Positions 19,385 to 27,789 of a stretch of 64,000 nucleotides of DNA are shown piece after piece. The first letter of the stretch is position 1; every line of letters starts with the position of its first letter. Location of the stretch: positions 62,001 to 126,000 of the forward strand of contig CAPN01000034.1 in assembly GCA_000333235.1 (NCBI GenBank), in the 5' to 3' direction. The translations under genes were made by a program, and so were the position numbers. The stretch is from Pseudoalteromonas luteoviolacea B = ATCC 29581 (GTDB taxonomy: Bacteria; Pseudomonadota; Gammaproteobacteria; Enterobacterales; Alteromonadaceae). The notes under the pieces were generated by a model. That model saw nothing but the letters and a program-made list of their open reading frames with translations. It searched no databases and had not been told where the DNA came from.

Positions 19385-21586
19385 TTAGTGAGCCGCTTTA
19401 TGGGCTTTTAAAAAGGCGAGTAACTCATTTTGAGCCATTGGTTTAGCATATAAAAAACCTTGAACTTCGTCACAACCAAGGGATTTTAATAGCTCAGCCT
19501 GTTGCCTTGTTTCAACCCCCTCTGCAATGGTTTTAAGCCCTAAACTTTTACCCAAAGAAATCACCAAGGATGCGATGGCCCCACTGTCATTGTCTGGTAT
19601 GTCTTTGATAAAAGCGCGATCAATTTTAAGACGTGCTAGAGGGAGTTTTTGTAAATAACTTAATGAAGAGAACCCAGTGCCGAAATCATCGATTGCTACT
19701 TCCACTCCAAACTGTTTCAACTCATTCAACGTATCTATGACAACGGAAATATCATCCATAACAACACTTTCTGTCACTTCCAATTCAATTTTACTTGGCG
19801 CTACACCATATCGGTCAATGGTTCCTTTGACCGTTTTTGCATAATTGGGTACTTTAAATTGCGGTACAGACACGTTGACGGCAACACTGATATCATGCCC
19901 TTGTGCAGCCAGCGTTAATTGCTGTTGGCAAGCTTGCTCTAAAACCCATTGACCAATATCAACGATTAAGCCTGAGTCTTCTGCCATTGGTACAAATACT
20001 GCTGGTGAAATGTAATTGCCCTGCCCTGATGGCCAGCGTAATAAAGCTTCACACCCTATAATGTCCATTGAATCAAGATCTAATTGCGGTTGATACCATA
20101 CTTCAAGTTTTTGGTGCTCAAAGTCTTGTCTCAGCTGTCGTATAATACCCAAACGCCAAGCCATTTTTTCTTCAAGATCAACCGAGTAACGCCCAACAGA
20201 GGTCTTGCCTATTTTAGCTTGGTTCAATGCAATATAAGCTTGTTTTAATGTTTCAAGTCCAACCTTATGAAAATCTTGTTGCTCACAAATACCGACGTGA
20301 AAATGCACCGTTAGCACATGCTCACCCACTGCATATGGGATCATTAAAGAATCCAACAACCACGACTCATTAAAGGTATCGTTTGGAAGCAAGAGCGCAA
20401 ACACATCTGCACCAATTCGCGATAACAAACGGGCTTTAGGAAATTCGGTTTTCAATCGTTCAAGCACTGCGAGCAAAAGCAAATTGCCCACTTCTTGTCC
20501 TAAGCCATTATTAATGTCTGAAAACTGAGCAATATCAATAATAACAAATACATATTCATTTTTATCTGCCGCGTATTCTTTTTCAATGAGTTCAATAAAG
20601 TTAGAACGATTTGGCAATTTAGTGAGCGTATCTTTATACGCTACATCACGTAAACGATTAAACAAACGAATGTTATCTAAACCCACGCTGACATTCGTTA
20701 AAAAAAGCTCTGCAAACTGCAATTGAGCCAAGTCTGGTGCGTGCTCTAATTCAAGATAAATCGCCGCAGCCCGAGATTTTGTCTTTAAAATAAAGGTAAC
20801 TTCATGTTCTGTTTGTTGATGACACAAACAATCAAAGGCGTTTTGCATTTGTAAAATGATCCGGCCGTTATCAAGCTGCTCAAGACCCGCGCCCACAAAC
20901 TGCTGATATTCTGCGCTTCCGCCATAAACAACGATGCGCTTTTCATCCCCGACCATACCGCACATAATGCCTTTAGGCTCGACACTTAGAATATTGGCCA
21001 GTTGATTTATCACTGCAGAGCCAAAAGCTTGTGTATCCGTATGACCTAAAATGGCCTTTGACGCTTCCAGAATACTCGACAGAGCTGCACTGTGAGAATC
21101 CAGTTGTTTTAATTGCTCGTAAGAGCGAATAGCCGTCATCAATGAGGTAACTAATTTGCTGCGGGTAAGTTCGGTTTTTGTTTTATAATCGTTAATATCA
21201 AATTCCCGAATCACGTTTTCTTCCGGCGCAAATCCGGGCTGCCCGGTACGCAAAATAATACGGATAAAGCGGTTTTTTAACTCTTCACGAACACGTTTTA
21301 CAACATCAAGTCCGGCGTCGTCGGTTTCCATCACGACATCAAGGAGTACCACACAGATTTGATTAGGTTTGGAAAGAATGTCAATCGCGTCTTTCCCTGA
21401 AAAAGCATCATGAAAACGGATGCCTTTATTCCAAAAAGTAACACCAGATAAAGCAAGTTTTGTAACCGAATGGATTTCTGGATCGTCGTCTACAACAAGC
21501 ACATCCCAAAACTCTTGGAGTTCAACACTAGGCGACGCCTCATCTTCGTGATCGGCGAATAAGAAATCAGTCTCTTCTGATGTCAT
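19385..21586 (-). CDS. Response regulator with DUF3369, degenerate GGDEF and EAL domains
   Basis: About 733 residues; ATG 21586 has AAGGAAG six bases upstream and is better than ATG 21604. Order: receiver domain (about 28-150; phospho-Asp in VVLLDVVM, Lys in DYKTKTE), DUF3369 (about 180-320), GGDEF (about 330-480) and EAL (490-733). The GGDEF signature is RIGADVF, so cyclase activity is most likely lost. The EAL domain keeps EALLRW, EVTES, DDFGTG, KIDRAFI and EGVET, so it should cut c-di-GMP. Its partner kinase is not adjacent. It may counter the c-di-GMP that activates the cellulose locus in this window (inference). Confidence 0.92.
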   Translation of the reverse strand: MTSEETDFLFADHEDEASPSVELQEFWDVLVVDDDPEIHSVTKLALSGVTFWNKGIRFHDAFSGKDAIDILSKPNQICVVLLDVVMETDDAGLDVVKRVREELKNRFIRIILRTGQPGFAPEENVIREFDINDYKTKTELTRSKLVTSLMTAIRSYEQLKQLDSHSAALSSILEASKAILGHTDTQAFGSAVINQLANILSVEPKGIMCGMVGDEKRIVVYGGSAEYQQFVGAGLEQLDNGRIILQMQNAFDCLCHQQTEHEVTFILKTKSRAAAIYLELEHAPDLAQLQFAELFLTNVSVGLDNIRLFNRLRDVAYKDTLTKLPNRSNFIELIEKEYAADKNEYVFVIIDIAQFSDINNGLGQEVGNLLLLAVLERLKTEFPKARLLSRIGADVFALLLPNDTFNESWLLDSLMIPYAVGEHVLTVHFHVGICEQQDFHKVGLETLKQAYIALNQAKIGKTSVGRYSVDLEEKMAWRLGIIRQLRQDFEHQKLEVWYQPQLDLDSMDIIGCEALLRWPSGQGNYISPAVFVPMAEDSGLIVDIGQWVLEQACQQQLTLAAQGHDISVAVNVSVPQFKVPNYAKTVKGTIDRYGVAPSKIELEVTESVVMDDISVVIDTLNELKQFGVEVAIDDFGTGFSSLSYLQKLPLARLKIDRAFIKDIPDNDSGAIASLVISLGKSLGLKTIAEGVETRQQAELLKSLGCDEVQGFLYAKPMAQNELLAFLKAHKAAH

Positions 21587-21853
21587 TCTACTTCCTTCGC
21601 TCATTACAACATTGCTTCACACAAGTGTAGCCCGAGACTTTACTTGCCAATTGAGTGTGTTTGTATTGTTTTGATAAATCGGCTTCAATCATAGATTTTA
21701 TAACGACAAGAAGATGTATAAAATTATTCACAACTCTCAGTATAGACCAACTTCCTATTAATGCTGCTACCCCTATGAAAATAAATTACTTCTACCGAAA
21801 TAGCAGACTAGCTTATTAAAGCAAACTAGGGTAGAACAAATAAAACGATAAAT

Positions 21854-22753
21854 TTGGGCTATTGGCAAAAAATGGCGGTTAGAAATGCGCAAGCTAAATT
21901 ATGTTTAGCACACCTTATCGAAGAAAAACTAGGCTTCTCCATAACAAAAGCGGACTCTTTACGCCTAAACATCAATAGTGACACGAACTATAACTCGGAT
22001 GGGCGCAAAGGTGCAGGCTTCACCTTGGGGCAAGACGCTAGTTTGTTAAGACGCGCTATAAAACGCAAACAGCTTATGAAGGTACAGCGACAAAAAAACA
22101 TCGAAGCCATTATGTGTGAAGCGATGCGAGTCTGCCCCGAAGTGACAAGCCAAGGTTTGCCTGATGCTGATTGGGTTGACCGCTTTATCCATTTAGCCGA
22201 AGATACCTCAAATAGTCACATGCAAAGCCTTTGGGCTAAAATTCTCGTTGGCGAAACAATCTCTCCTGGCACTTTTTCGATAAAAAGCTTGCAAACACTA
22301 AAACAAATGACCCAAAAAGAAGCTGATGCTTTGCATCGAGCTTCCGGCTTATGTGCCTATTCCGAAAAAGACGACAGCCACATCATTATTCTTGGCTTTT
22401 ACAAACGTCCTTCATTTTTTGATTTATTGCGTAAAGGAAATCGTGAGACCATCAATTTAAGCAAAGCGGGTTTAAGCTTTCCGAATATTTTAACCCTAAT
22501 GGACATAAATCTAATCTATCGCCAAGAAATAGAATCCGCTGAATTAAAAAGCGATCAAAGCTATACGTTTCGATTTCATCGGCAAAAATTGCTGCTCAGC
22601 GCGAAGCACAACGATTTAGTGATGTCTTACTACAAATTTACTCAAACTGGTGACGAGTTAAAAAAACTATTGAGTGTACCGCTGAACAAATCATACAAAA
22701 CTGCGTTACAACAAGGATTCGAAACAGAGTTTCAATTGAATTGGACGGATTAA
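21854..22753 (+). CDS. TIGR03899 / DUF2806-like conserved protein
   Basis: About 299 residues from a TTG at 21854; ATG 21872 is an alternative and neither start has a strong ribosome site. The core WVDRFIHLAEDTSNSHMQSLWAKILVGE, given by its key parts DRFIHLAEDTSN and LWAKILVGE, followed by PGTFSIKSLQTLKQM, is the typical DUF2806 pattern (related to TIGR03899). No signal peptide or membrane helix. Function unknown. It stands alone, facing the TIGR04219 gene. Its stop is followed at once by a half-copy of the dispersed repeat. Confidence 0.75.
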   Translation: MGYWQKMAVRNAQAKLCLAHLIEEKLGFSITKADSLRLNINSDTNYNSDGRKGAGFTLGQDASLLRRAIKRKQLMKVQRQKNIEAIMCEAMRVCPEVTSQGLPDADWVDRFIHLAEDTSNSHMQSLWAKILVGETISPGTFSIKSLQTLKQMTQKEADALHRASGLCAYSEKDDSHIIILGFYKRPSFFDLLRKGNRETINLSKAGLSFPNILTLMDINLIYRQEIESAELKSDQSYTFRFHRQKLLLSAKHNDLVMSYYKFTQTGDELKKLLSVPLNKSYKTALQQGFETEFQLNWTD

Positions 22754-22770
22754 CTTGAAGATTGGGTATA
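22749..22770. repeat. Half-copy of the dispersed palindromic repeat
   Basis: TTAACTTGAAGATTGGGTATA resembles the arm of the repeat at 12354-12414 in shortened form; it overlaps the stop of the TIGR03899-like gene. Confidence 0.4.
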
Positions 22771-22773
22771 AAT

Positions 22774-22810
22774 CAATGGTGTTAGGACACACTGCAACCA
22801 GACACCATTG
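22774..22810. terminator. Possible hairpin between convergent genes
   Basis: Arms CAATGGTGT and ACACCATTG are perfectly complementary, 19 bases apart, without a clear U run. Placed between the TIGR03899-like and TIGR04219 genes. Confidence 0.35.
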
Positions 22811-22827
22811 GAACCGCTCTTAGGCTA

Positions 22828-23595
22828 TTAAAAATGCAACTGTAAACCTACGAAAGGACCTGTAAAGTCTAAGTTCGTATCAATGTCGTCTACGTCATCA
22901 AGCTCAAGTTGTAGCGCTCGATAACCGGCGCGCACTGCCACATCAACTGCCATGTTGTCGATAAACTCCCATGCAACCCCAACTTGATAGTCTTGGATGC
23001 TGCTACCAGAGATACTCAACACACTACCTTCAGCAAAGACACTTAAACCTGTAAACGGTAAGCCGACTTCACCGCGTAAATAACCCATTGGGATAAAACC
23101 ACTGAACTCAACCATTTCACTCTTGGTTTGGCCACTTGCTTGATCTTCACCACTTACACGCAATTCGCCATCAAATTGCTTAACATTGACACCGAAATCA
23201 AACGACACCAAATCGTTATCAAACAATTCATAATAAAGAATAATGTCGTTGTGGCTTAAATCCGATACTGTCGTAGCATTTGTATTAGTACGGTATTCTG
23301 TACCACCAAACTCAAATGTTTCGTTCAATGTAGTTGAACCCATAATTTCAAGTTCGGTGTGTTTGAGTTTGATGTTTGGTACTAATGGGATCGGATGCTC
23401 TAAAGCAGCATAAAAACTGGTAAACGTTTCATCGTCAAAATTAAACGACTGTAAATTACCTTTATTTGCAAAGCTTCCTTCATTGGTGGTTTGCCATCCT
23501 TCGCCACCAATGTATAGACCTAGCAACGTATCCGCTTGCGCTACTGGTGCTATACTTGCCGTGGCAAGTGCTACTGCTAAACAAAGTTTTTTCAT
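22828..23595 (-). CDS. TIGR04219 family outer-membrane beta-barrel protein
   Basis: 255 residues with a signal peptide ending AQA-D. The mature start DTLLGLYIGGEGWQ and the repeated amphipathic strands ending in GPFVGLQLHF (terminal Phe) fit a small outer-membrane barrel of TIGR04219. The internal segments HTELEIMG, FDFGVNVKQFDGEL and GVAWEFIDNMAVDVAVRAGYR also fit. No function is known for the family. It follows the DUF2333 gene after 5 bases, so it is probably in one transcript with it and the copper chaperone gene. Confidence 0.85.
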   Translation of the reverse strand: MKKLCLAVALATASIAPVAQADTLLGLYIGGEGWQTTNEGSFANKGNLQSFNFDDETFTSFYAALEHPIPLVPNIKLKHTELEIMGSTTLNETFEFGGTEYRTNTNATTVSDLSHNDIILYYELFDNDLVSFDFGVNVKQFDGELRVSGEDQASGQTKSEMVEFSGFIPMGYLRGEVGLPFTGLSVFAEGSVLSISGSSIQDYQVGVAWEFIDNMAVDVAVRAGYRALQLELDDVDDIDTNLDFTGPFVGLQLHF

Positions 23596-23600
23596 TACTA

Positions 23601-24587
23601 TTATCCTTGCGCTAAGAGTTCACTTAGTTCGATTAATGCCGCATTGGCTCTTGAAATGTAGTTTGCCATGACCAACGAATGATTCGCAACAAAACCAAAG
23701 CCATTGCCATTTAAAATGATTGGACTCCACACTGTTTCTTGGGTTGCTTCAAGCTCTCTGACAATTTGATTTAAACTGATTCGAGCGTTCTTCTTTTCAA
23801 GTACATCAGCAAAGTCATGTTCAACCGCTTTTAAGAAATGCAACAACGCCCAGGTTGCCCCACGAGATTCATAAAAAACATCATCAATTTGCCACCACGA
23901 TGTTTTCACTTCGCTGCTGATTGGTGCATACGTTGCCTGATGAGCTGCAGAATCTCCGGCTAAGTCGGTATTAACTCTATCTTGACCAACGCTAGCACTT
24001 AAACGTTGACTAAGGCTTCCTAAACGTTTTTCTGCCTCTTTCAACCAACCCCGCAAATTGTCTGCGCGTGCATAGAATTGGCTATTCGCGTCTTTTTGAT
24101 CTGCAATATGAGCTCGATAATCATAAAGGTATTGGATCCCTTGTTGATATTCACCCTCAGCACTTGGCCACATCCACTCTGTTGAGCCGATATTAAACTG
24201 TGGTTGTGCTTTTTTAAGACTGGGGTGCTCTGTCGATTGTGATTGAGAACGACTAAAATCTTTACGCATTGAGAGAGCTAAATCTCGCACCATTTCTAAT
24301 GCCCCATATTCCCAAGCTGGCATATTGTCCATTAATACACTTGGAGGAAGTACGTCATTAGAAAGATATCCACCGGGTTTATTTAACAAGGTCTCTGCGA
24401 CCTTTATCAATGTTGTGGTTGTGGTGTAACCAACAACCACTTTTTCGCCTCGAGCTTGTGCCTCTGCATTCGCGGTGTCAATGACATTGAAACGTGCGGG
24501 CTCCATACTCCAATAAACCGCTACGAAATAGAAAATAGCAAGGAGCAGTGCAATGCCACCCGCAATCTTACCTTTATGTTCGTTCAT
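23601..24587 (-). CDS. DUF2333 family membrane-anchored protein
   Basis: 328 residues with one N-terminal helix (IAGGIALLLAIFYFVAVYW) and a large periplasmic part. The segments GYTTTTTLIKVAETLLNKPGGYLSNDVLPP (key TTTLI, LNKPGGYLSND) and DNMPAWEYGALEMVRDLALSMRKDFSRSQSQS (key W-E-x-G, DFSRSQSQS) are hallmark DUF2333 stretches. Function unknown. Between a copper chaperone (8 bases upstream) and a small barrel (5 bases downstream). Confidence 0.88.
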   Translation of the reverse strand: MNEHKGKIAGGIALLLAIFYFVAVYWSMEPARFNVIDTANAEAQARGEKVVVGYTTTTTLIKVAETLLNKPGGYLSNDVLPPSVLMDNMPAWEYGALEMVRDLALSMRKDFSRSQSQSTEHPSLKKAQPQFNIGSTEWMWPSAEGEYQQGIQYLYDYRAHIADQKDANSQFYARADNLRGWLKEAEKRLGSLSQRLSASVGQDRVNTDLAGDSAAHQATYAPISSEVKTSWWQIDDVFYESRGATWALLHFLKAVEHDFADVLEKKNARISLNQIVRELEATQETVWSPIILNGNGFGFVANHSLVMANYISRANAALIELSELLAQG

Positions 24588-24595
24588 CGCGACTC

Positions 24596-25099
24596 CTAGT
24601 GATGATGTTGATGCGAGTTGTGTGTTTCTTCAGACAAAATACTTTGTACTTTTGCCATCGTATAAACTCTATCGCCATCGGCAAAATATAGCGTGAGTTT
24701 TAAAGAATTGCCGTCTTTGACCATCGTTTTGGCTTCAAATAACATCAAATGAAAACCACCAGGCTGAAATTTAACTTCGCTGTTTGGCGCTAACTCGATA
24801 GTGGCAACTTGGCGCATTTTCATCATGCCGTTTTCATGAAGATGCTCATGCATTTCAACTCGACCAAATCCCTCAACGGTCGCCTTGACTAATGTGGCCA
24901 CCTGCTCAGAATGATTTGTTAAATCAAAATAGGCTGCGGTTGCCGGTGCGCCTGGCAACGCTTCTCGGATCCATGCATTGTTAATTGCTAACGGTGCAGC
25001 TGATGATACTGTCTGTTCGTGCTCATGGGTATGACCTTGATGCGCACTCACACTAAAAATAAAAGAAGACACAAATACACATAGCGAACGTAAAATCAT
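24596..25099 (-). CDS. Periplasmic copper chaperone PCu(A)C family
   Basis: 167 residues with a signal peptide (ILRSLCVFVSSFIFSVSA). PCu(A)C proteins bind Cu(I) in the periplasm and feed cytochrome oxidase assembly. The core has the WIREALPGAPATAAYFDLTNHS stretch (key WIR, P-x-x-x-x-AAYF), MHEHLHENGMMKMR and GGFHLMLF, giving the His and Met ligands of the family motif. Both ends carry extra His-rich tails (HQGHTHEHE and HNSHQHHH) that may hold more metal. It is the first gene of a probable three-gene unit with DUF2333 and TIGR04219. Confidence 0.9.
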   Translation of the reverse strand: MILRSLCVFVSSFIFSVSAHQGHTHEHEQTVSSAAPLAINNAWIREALPGAPATAAYFDLTNHSEQVATLVKATVEGFGRVEMHEHLHENGMMKMRQVATIELAPNSEVKFQPGGFHLMLFEAKTMVKDGNSLKLTLYFADGDRVYTMAKVQSILSEETHNSHQHHH

Positions 25100-25278
25100 T
25101 AGTTTTCCCTGAAAATAAGCTTATTCATCAATAGAACTTTTCTAACCAAGTAACCTTAAAATGCTTGGGCTTACATCGTACCGTAATTAGTTTAAGACTT
25201 ACATAAAAGTACGTCGATTTCTTAAGGCAACTTGACCTATATCGTCATTTTGTCACTACGCTGAATGTTGATTAATGA

Positions 25279-25605
25279 CTAAGTGTGAACTGACTTTTTA
25301 TCCGACACCAACCAGTAAACTAACAAGATTAAAAATAAGGGGAACAAAATCGCTATCGAATTAAACAACAACACTAAAATCACAGCAAAAGCAGCCATTA
25401 GTATAGCTGCGACGATGCCGATACTCACTAATGCCACAATCACTGCAACCGCAACAATTGCACCAAATACGGTTAAAAACTCTACACCAACCCAGTTTAG
25501 GCCCGAGAACCAATCTCCCATTGAAAACCACATCACAGGAGATTGCATAAAGGGCAAAACCATAAACACAGTTAATAACACTGCAATCATAAAAATGGTT
25601 TTCAT
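25279..25605 (-). CDS. Small membrane protein at the end of the psp operon
   Basis: 108 residues with three hydrophobic segments: an N-terminal helix, a long stretch rich in Val, Ala and Ile (FLTVFGAIVAVAVIVALVSIGIV in pieces AIVAVAVIVALVS and AAILMAAFAVILVLL) and a final LLVYWLV before a short basic tail. It resembles no named Psp protein for sure. It follows pspC by 12 bases in the position where other species carry pspD or pspB, so it probably works in the same membrane-stress response. Confidence 0.7.
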   Translation of the reverse strand: MKTIFMIAVLLTVFMVLPFMQSPVMWFSMGDWFSGLNWVGVEFLTVFGAIVAVAVIVALVSIGIVAAILMAAFAVILVLLFNSIAILFPLFLILLVYWLVSDKKSVHT

Positions 25606-25617
25606 ATGCCCTCCAGA

Positions 25618-25833
25618 TTAACGTTCATACTTTGTTGGCAAACAACATGCAGCAAGCGCGTAAGCCGCTACGATAAAAATCGGAAACTTTAAAAACACCA
25701 GTACAGTCAATAAACGCGTAAGCCACACTGGCATATCAAATCGTTCCGCAAAGCCACTACATACCCCTGCTATTTTTTTATTGCTTGGGTCACGCATCAT
25801 GGTTTTATATGCTTTGTGATTAAATTGAGCCAT
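25618..25833 (-). CDS. pspC: PspC domain protein, short form
   Basis: 71 residues. ATG 25833 has a strong GGAGGAAG ribosome site, so the longer reading from 25878 is rejected. The PspC domain signature is clear: RDPSNKKIAGVCSGFAERFDMPVWLTRLL (key GVCSGFAERF, W-x-x-R). A single hydrophobic helix follows. E. coli PspC has about 119 residues; here the C-terminal leucine-zipper-like part is absent. In the family PspC is a membrane protein that recruits PspA under stress. It lies 62 bases after pspA. Confidence 0.85.
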   Translation of the reverse strand: MAQFNHKAYKTMMRDPSNKKIAGVCSGFAERFDMPVWLTRLLTVLVFLKFPIFIVAAYALAACCLPTKYER

Positions 25834-25895
25834 CTCACTTCCTCCACATTTCACTCTGAGGGTGGGCTTTTTGCCCATCCCACTAATAAGAAAAT

Positions 25896-26567
25896 CTACA
25901 CAGATGCCGATTTACTTTGTACTTTTGCTTTTAATGCCGCCAATTCCTGTTCAAGCTTTTCGTCATTTTCCATTTTCGCAAATTGCGCAGCGGTTGACTG
26001 AGAGCCTAACTCATAACTTTCAACTTCAGACTCTAACCGCTCGACTTTCGCAATCAGATGCTCAAACTTTTCCATCGCAACTTGCGCTTGCTCTGTTGAT
26101 TGTACCTGTTTCGCTCTTAACCTTACTGCAGCCGTATTTTCGCGTCGCGCGAGTTGCTTTTGCATACCTTGTAACTGAGCTATCTTGACTTGAATCGTAT
26201 TTGCATCTTCATTCAGCTTAGTCAACGCTTCATCTAAACGCGCAAGTTCTGCCGATTTTGTGTCAATCGCTTGTGCTATTTTCTGCTTTTCTTGCAATGC
26301 GGCTTTAGCAAGATCATCTCGGTCTTTGGATAATGCATGTTCCGCTTTTTCTTGCCATTGCTGCATCTGTTTTTGACCATCTTCACTATAGCGATGGATA
26401 GCCTTTTGCTCGCAAATTAACCCTGCCGCTGTTGCACGACATTCAGCTAAACATTCTTGTAATTCGATTAAAGTCATACTGGCCATTTTTTGCGGATCTT
26501 CCGCTTTATCCAGAAGTGAATTTAATTCTGCTTTGATGACATTTTCGATTCTTTCGATTAGCGCCAT
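25896..26567 (-). CDS. pspA: Phage shock protein A (PspA/IM30)
   Basis: 223 residues, nearly all coiled coil. It starts MALIERIENVIKAELNSLLDKAEDPQKM, with the DPQKM and LIELQECLAECR landmarks of PspA/IM30. The protein binds and protects stressed inner membrane and in E. coli inhibits the activator PspF. AGAGGAA lies eight bases before the ATG. A sigma-54-type promoter lies just upstream. The C-terminal part is shorter in helix 6 than some homologs but the length is normal. Confidence 0.93.
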   Translation of the reverse strand: MALIERIENVIKAELNSLLDKAEDPQKMASMTLIELQECLAECRATAAGLICEQKAIHRYSEDGQKQMQQWQEKAEHALSKDRDDLAKAALQEKQKIAQAIDTKSAELARLDEALTKLNEDANTIQVKIAQLQGMQKQLARRENTAAVRLRAKQVQSTEQAQVAMEKFEHLIAKVERLESEVESYELGSQSTAAQFAKMENDEKLEQELAALKAKVQSKSASV

Positions 26568-26606
26568 GGTAAATTCCTCTAATTCAACGTGTTGTTATCG
26601 AATGTA

Positions 26607-26624
26607 TTCCAATCTCCGTGCCAA
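26607..26624 (-). promoter_or_regulatory. Sigma-54-type promoter of the psp operon
   Basis: On the minus strand TTGGCACGGAGATTGGAA matches the sigma-54 pattern: GG of the -24 box and G of the -12 box are ten bases apart, though the -12 box reads GG in place of GC. It lies 40 bases before pspA, which suits a start site near 26597 and a 30-base leader. Psp operons are known to be sigma-54 driven, which supports the call. Confidence 0.7.
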
Positions 26625-26718
26625 AGTTTTTATTCCTTTAAATACAGTTGATTACAAAAAAACACCATTAGACCAGTTTTTAATCTTTAGCGAAATTAAC
26701 CAATTTTTGGTGAAAAAA

Positions 26719-26756
26719 TAAAAAAGGTCGCATTGTTTCCAACACGACCTTTTCTT
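26719..26756 (-). terminator. Terminator after dusA
   Basis: On the minus strand the arms AAAAGGTCG and CGACCTTTT close a loop of about 14 bases and are followed by TTATTTTTT. It insulates dusA from the psp promoter. Confidence 0.8.
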
Positions 26757-26778
26757 AATTGAGAGGTGTAAATCTTTT

Positions 26779-27789
26779 TTATTCAGGCACGAACGCTAAG
26801 GCTTCTTCCATGACGCGAATATCGGCGGTTTTCTTATGGCCGTTTTCGGACAAATGACGTCTAAATAAACGCGCACCTTGCTGGTTTTGGAATATGCCTA
26901 ACATATGGCGTGCAATGTGCCAAAAGTTAGAGCCTTGCGTCATTTGCGTTTCGATGTAGTCGTACATGCTGCGCACCACTTCGTGCTTAGTCATGGCAAA
27001 CGGTGCGTCACCGTAAATCAGTTCGTCGACTTGGCTTAACATAAACGGGTTTGCGTAAGCTTCGCGGCCAATCATCACGCCATCGACAAACTGCAAGTGA
27101 TGCTGACACTCTTCAATGGTTTTAATGCCGCCATTAATGCTCACGTGCAGCTGCGGGTAATCTTTTTTCAGTTGATATACACGTGGGTAATCAAGCGGCG
27201 GGATTTCACGGTTTTCTTTCGGGCTTAAGCCTTTTAACCAGGCTTTGCGCGCATGGATGATCACATCATCACAGCCCACATCGTGACAATCTTCAATCAG
27301 CTGAGTTAAAAACTCGTACGAGTCTTGCTCGTCAATGCCAATACGAGTTTTGACCGTGACAGGAATCGACACTTCGGCTTTCATCGCGGCCACGCATTCA
27401 GCCACCAGCTTTGGTTCGGCCATTAAACACGCGCCGAAACGACCATTTTGCACCCGATCCGACGGGCAACCAACGTTTAAGTTAATTTCGCTGTAGCCAA
27501 GCGCAGCAGCACGTTTCGCGCACTCGGCAAGGGCTTTAGGATCAGAACCACCGAGTTGCAGCGCCACCGGCATCTCGTGCTCACCAAAACTCAAATAGTC
27601 GCCTTTACCAAAAATAATCGCACCCGTCGTCACCATCTCGGTATACAGCACCGCGTGCTTGCTAAGCTTACGGTGAAAAGTACGGCAATGGCGGTCAGTC
27701 CAATCCAGCATCGGTGCAACGCTAAAGCGTCTAAATGCTGAGTCGCCCGTACTTAAAGGGCTAGCACCTGTTTTATCTACATTAATCAT
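26779..27789 (-). CDS. dusA: tRNA-dihydrouridine(20/20a) synthase DusA
   Basis: 336 residues. ATG 27789 has AAGGTGG nine bases upstream; the frame extends further but without support. It reduces uridine to dihydrouridine in the D loop of tRNA with [19 protein letters not shown] opens the FMN barrel, and [21 protein letters not shown] (key GCPS-x-x-V with the catalytic Cys nearby, FGACLM) is typical of DusA. GGIKTIEE and [10 protein letters not shown] complete the flavin site. Stand-alone gene. Confidence 0.95.
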   Translation of the reverse strand: MINVDKTGASPLSTGDSAFRRFSVAPMLDWTDRHCRTFHRKLSKHAVLYTEMVTTGAIIFGKGDYLSFGEHEMPVALQLGGSDPKALAECAKRAAALGYSEINLNVGCPSDRVQNGRFGACLMAEPKLVAECVAAMKAEVSIPVTVKTRIGIDEQDSYEFLTQLIEDCHDVGCDDVIIHARKAWLKGLSPKENREIPPLDYPRVYQLKKDYPQLHVSINGGIKTIEECQHHLQFVDGVMIGREAYANPFMLSQVDELIYGDAPFAMTKHEVVRSMYDYIETQMTQGSNFWHIARHMLGIFQNQQGARLFRRHLSENGHKKTADIRVMEEALAFVPE

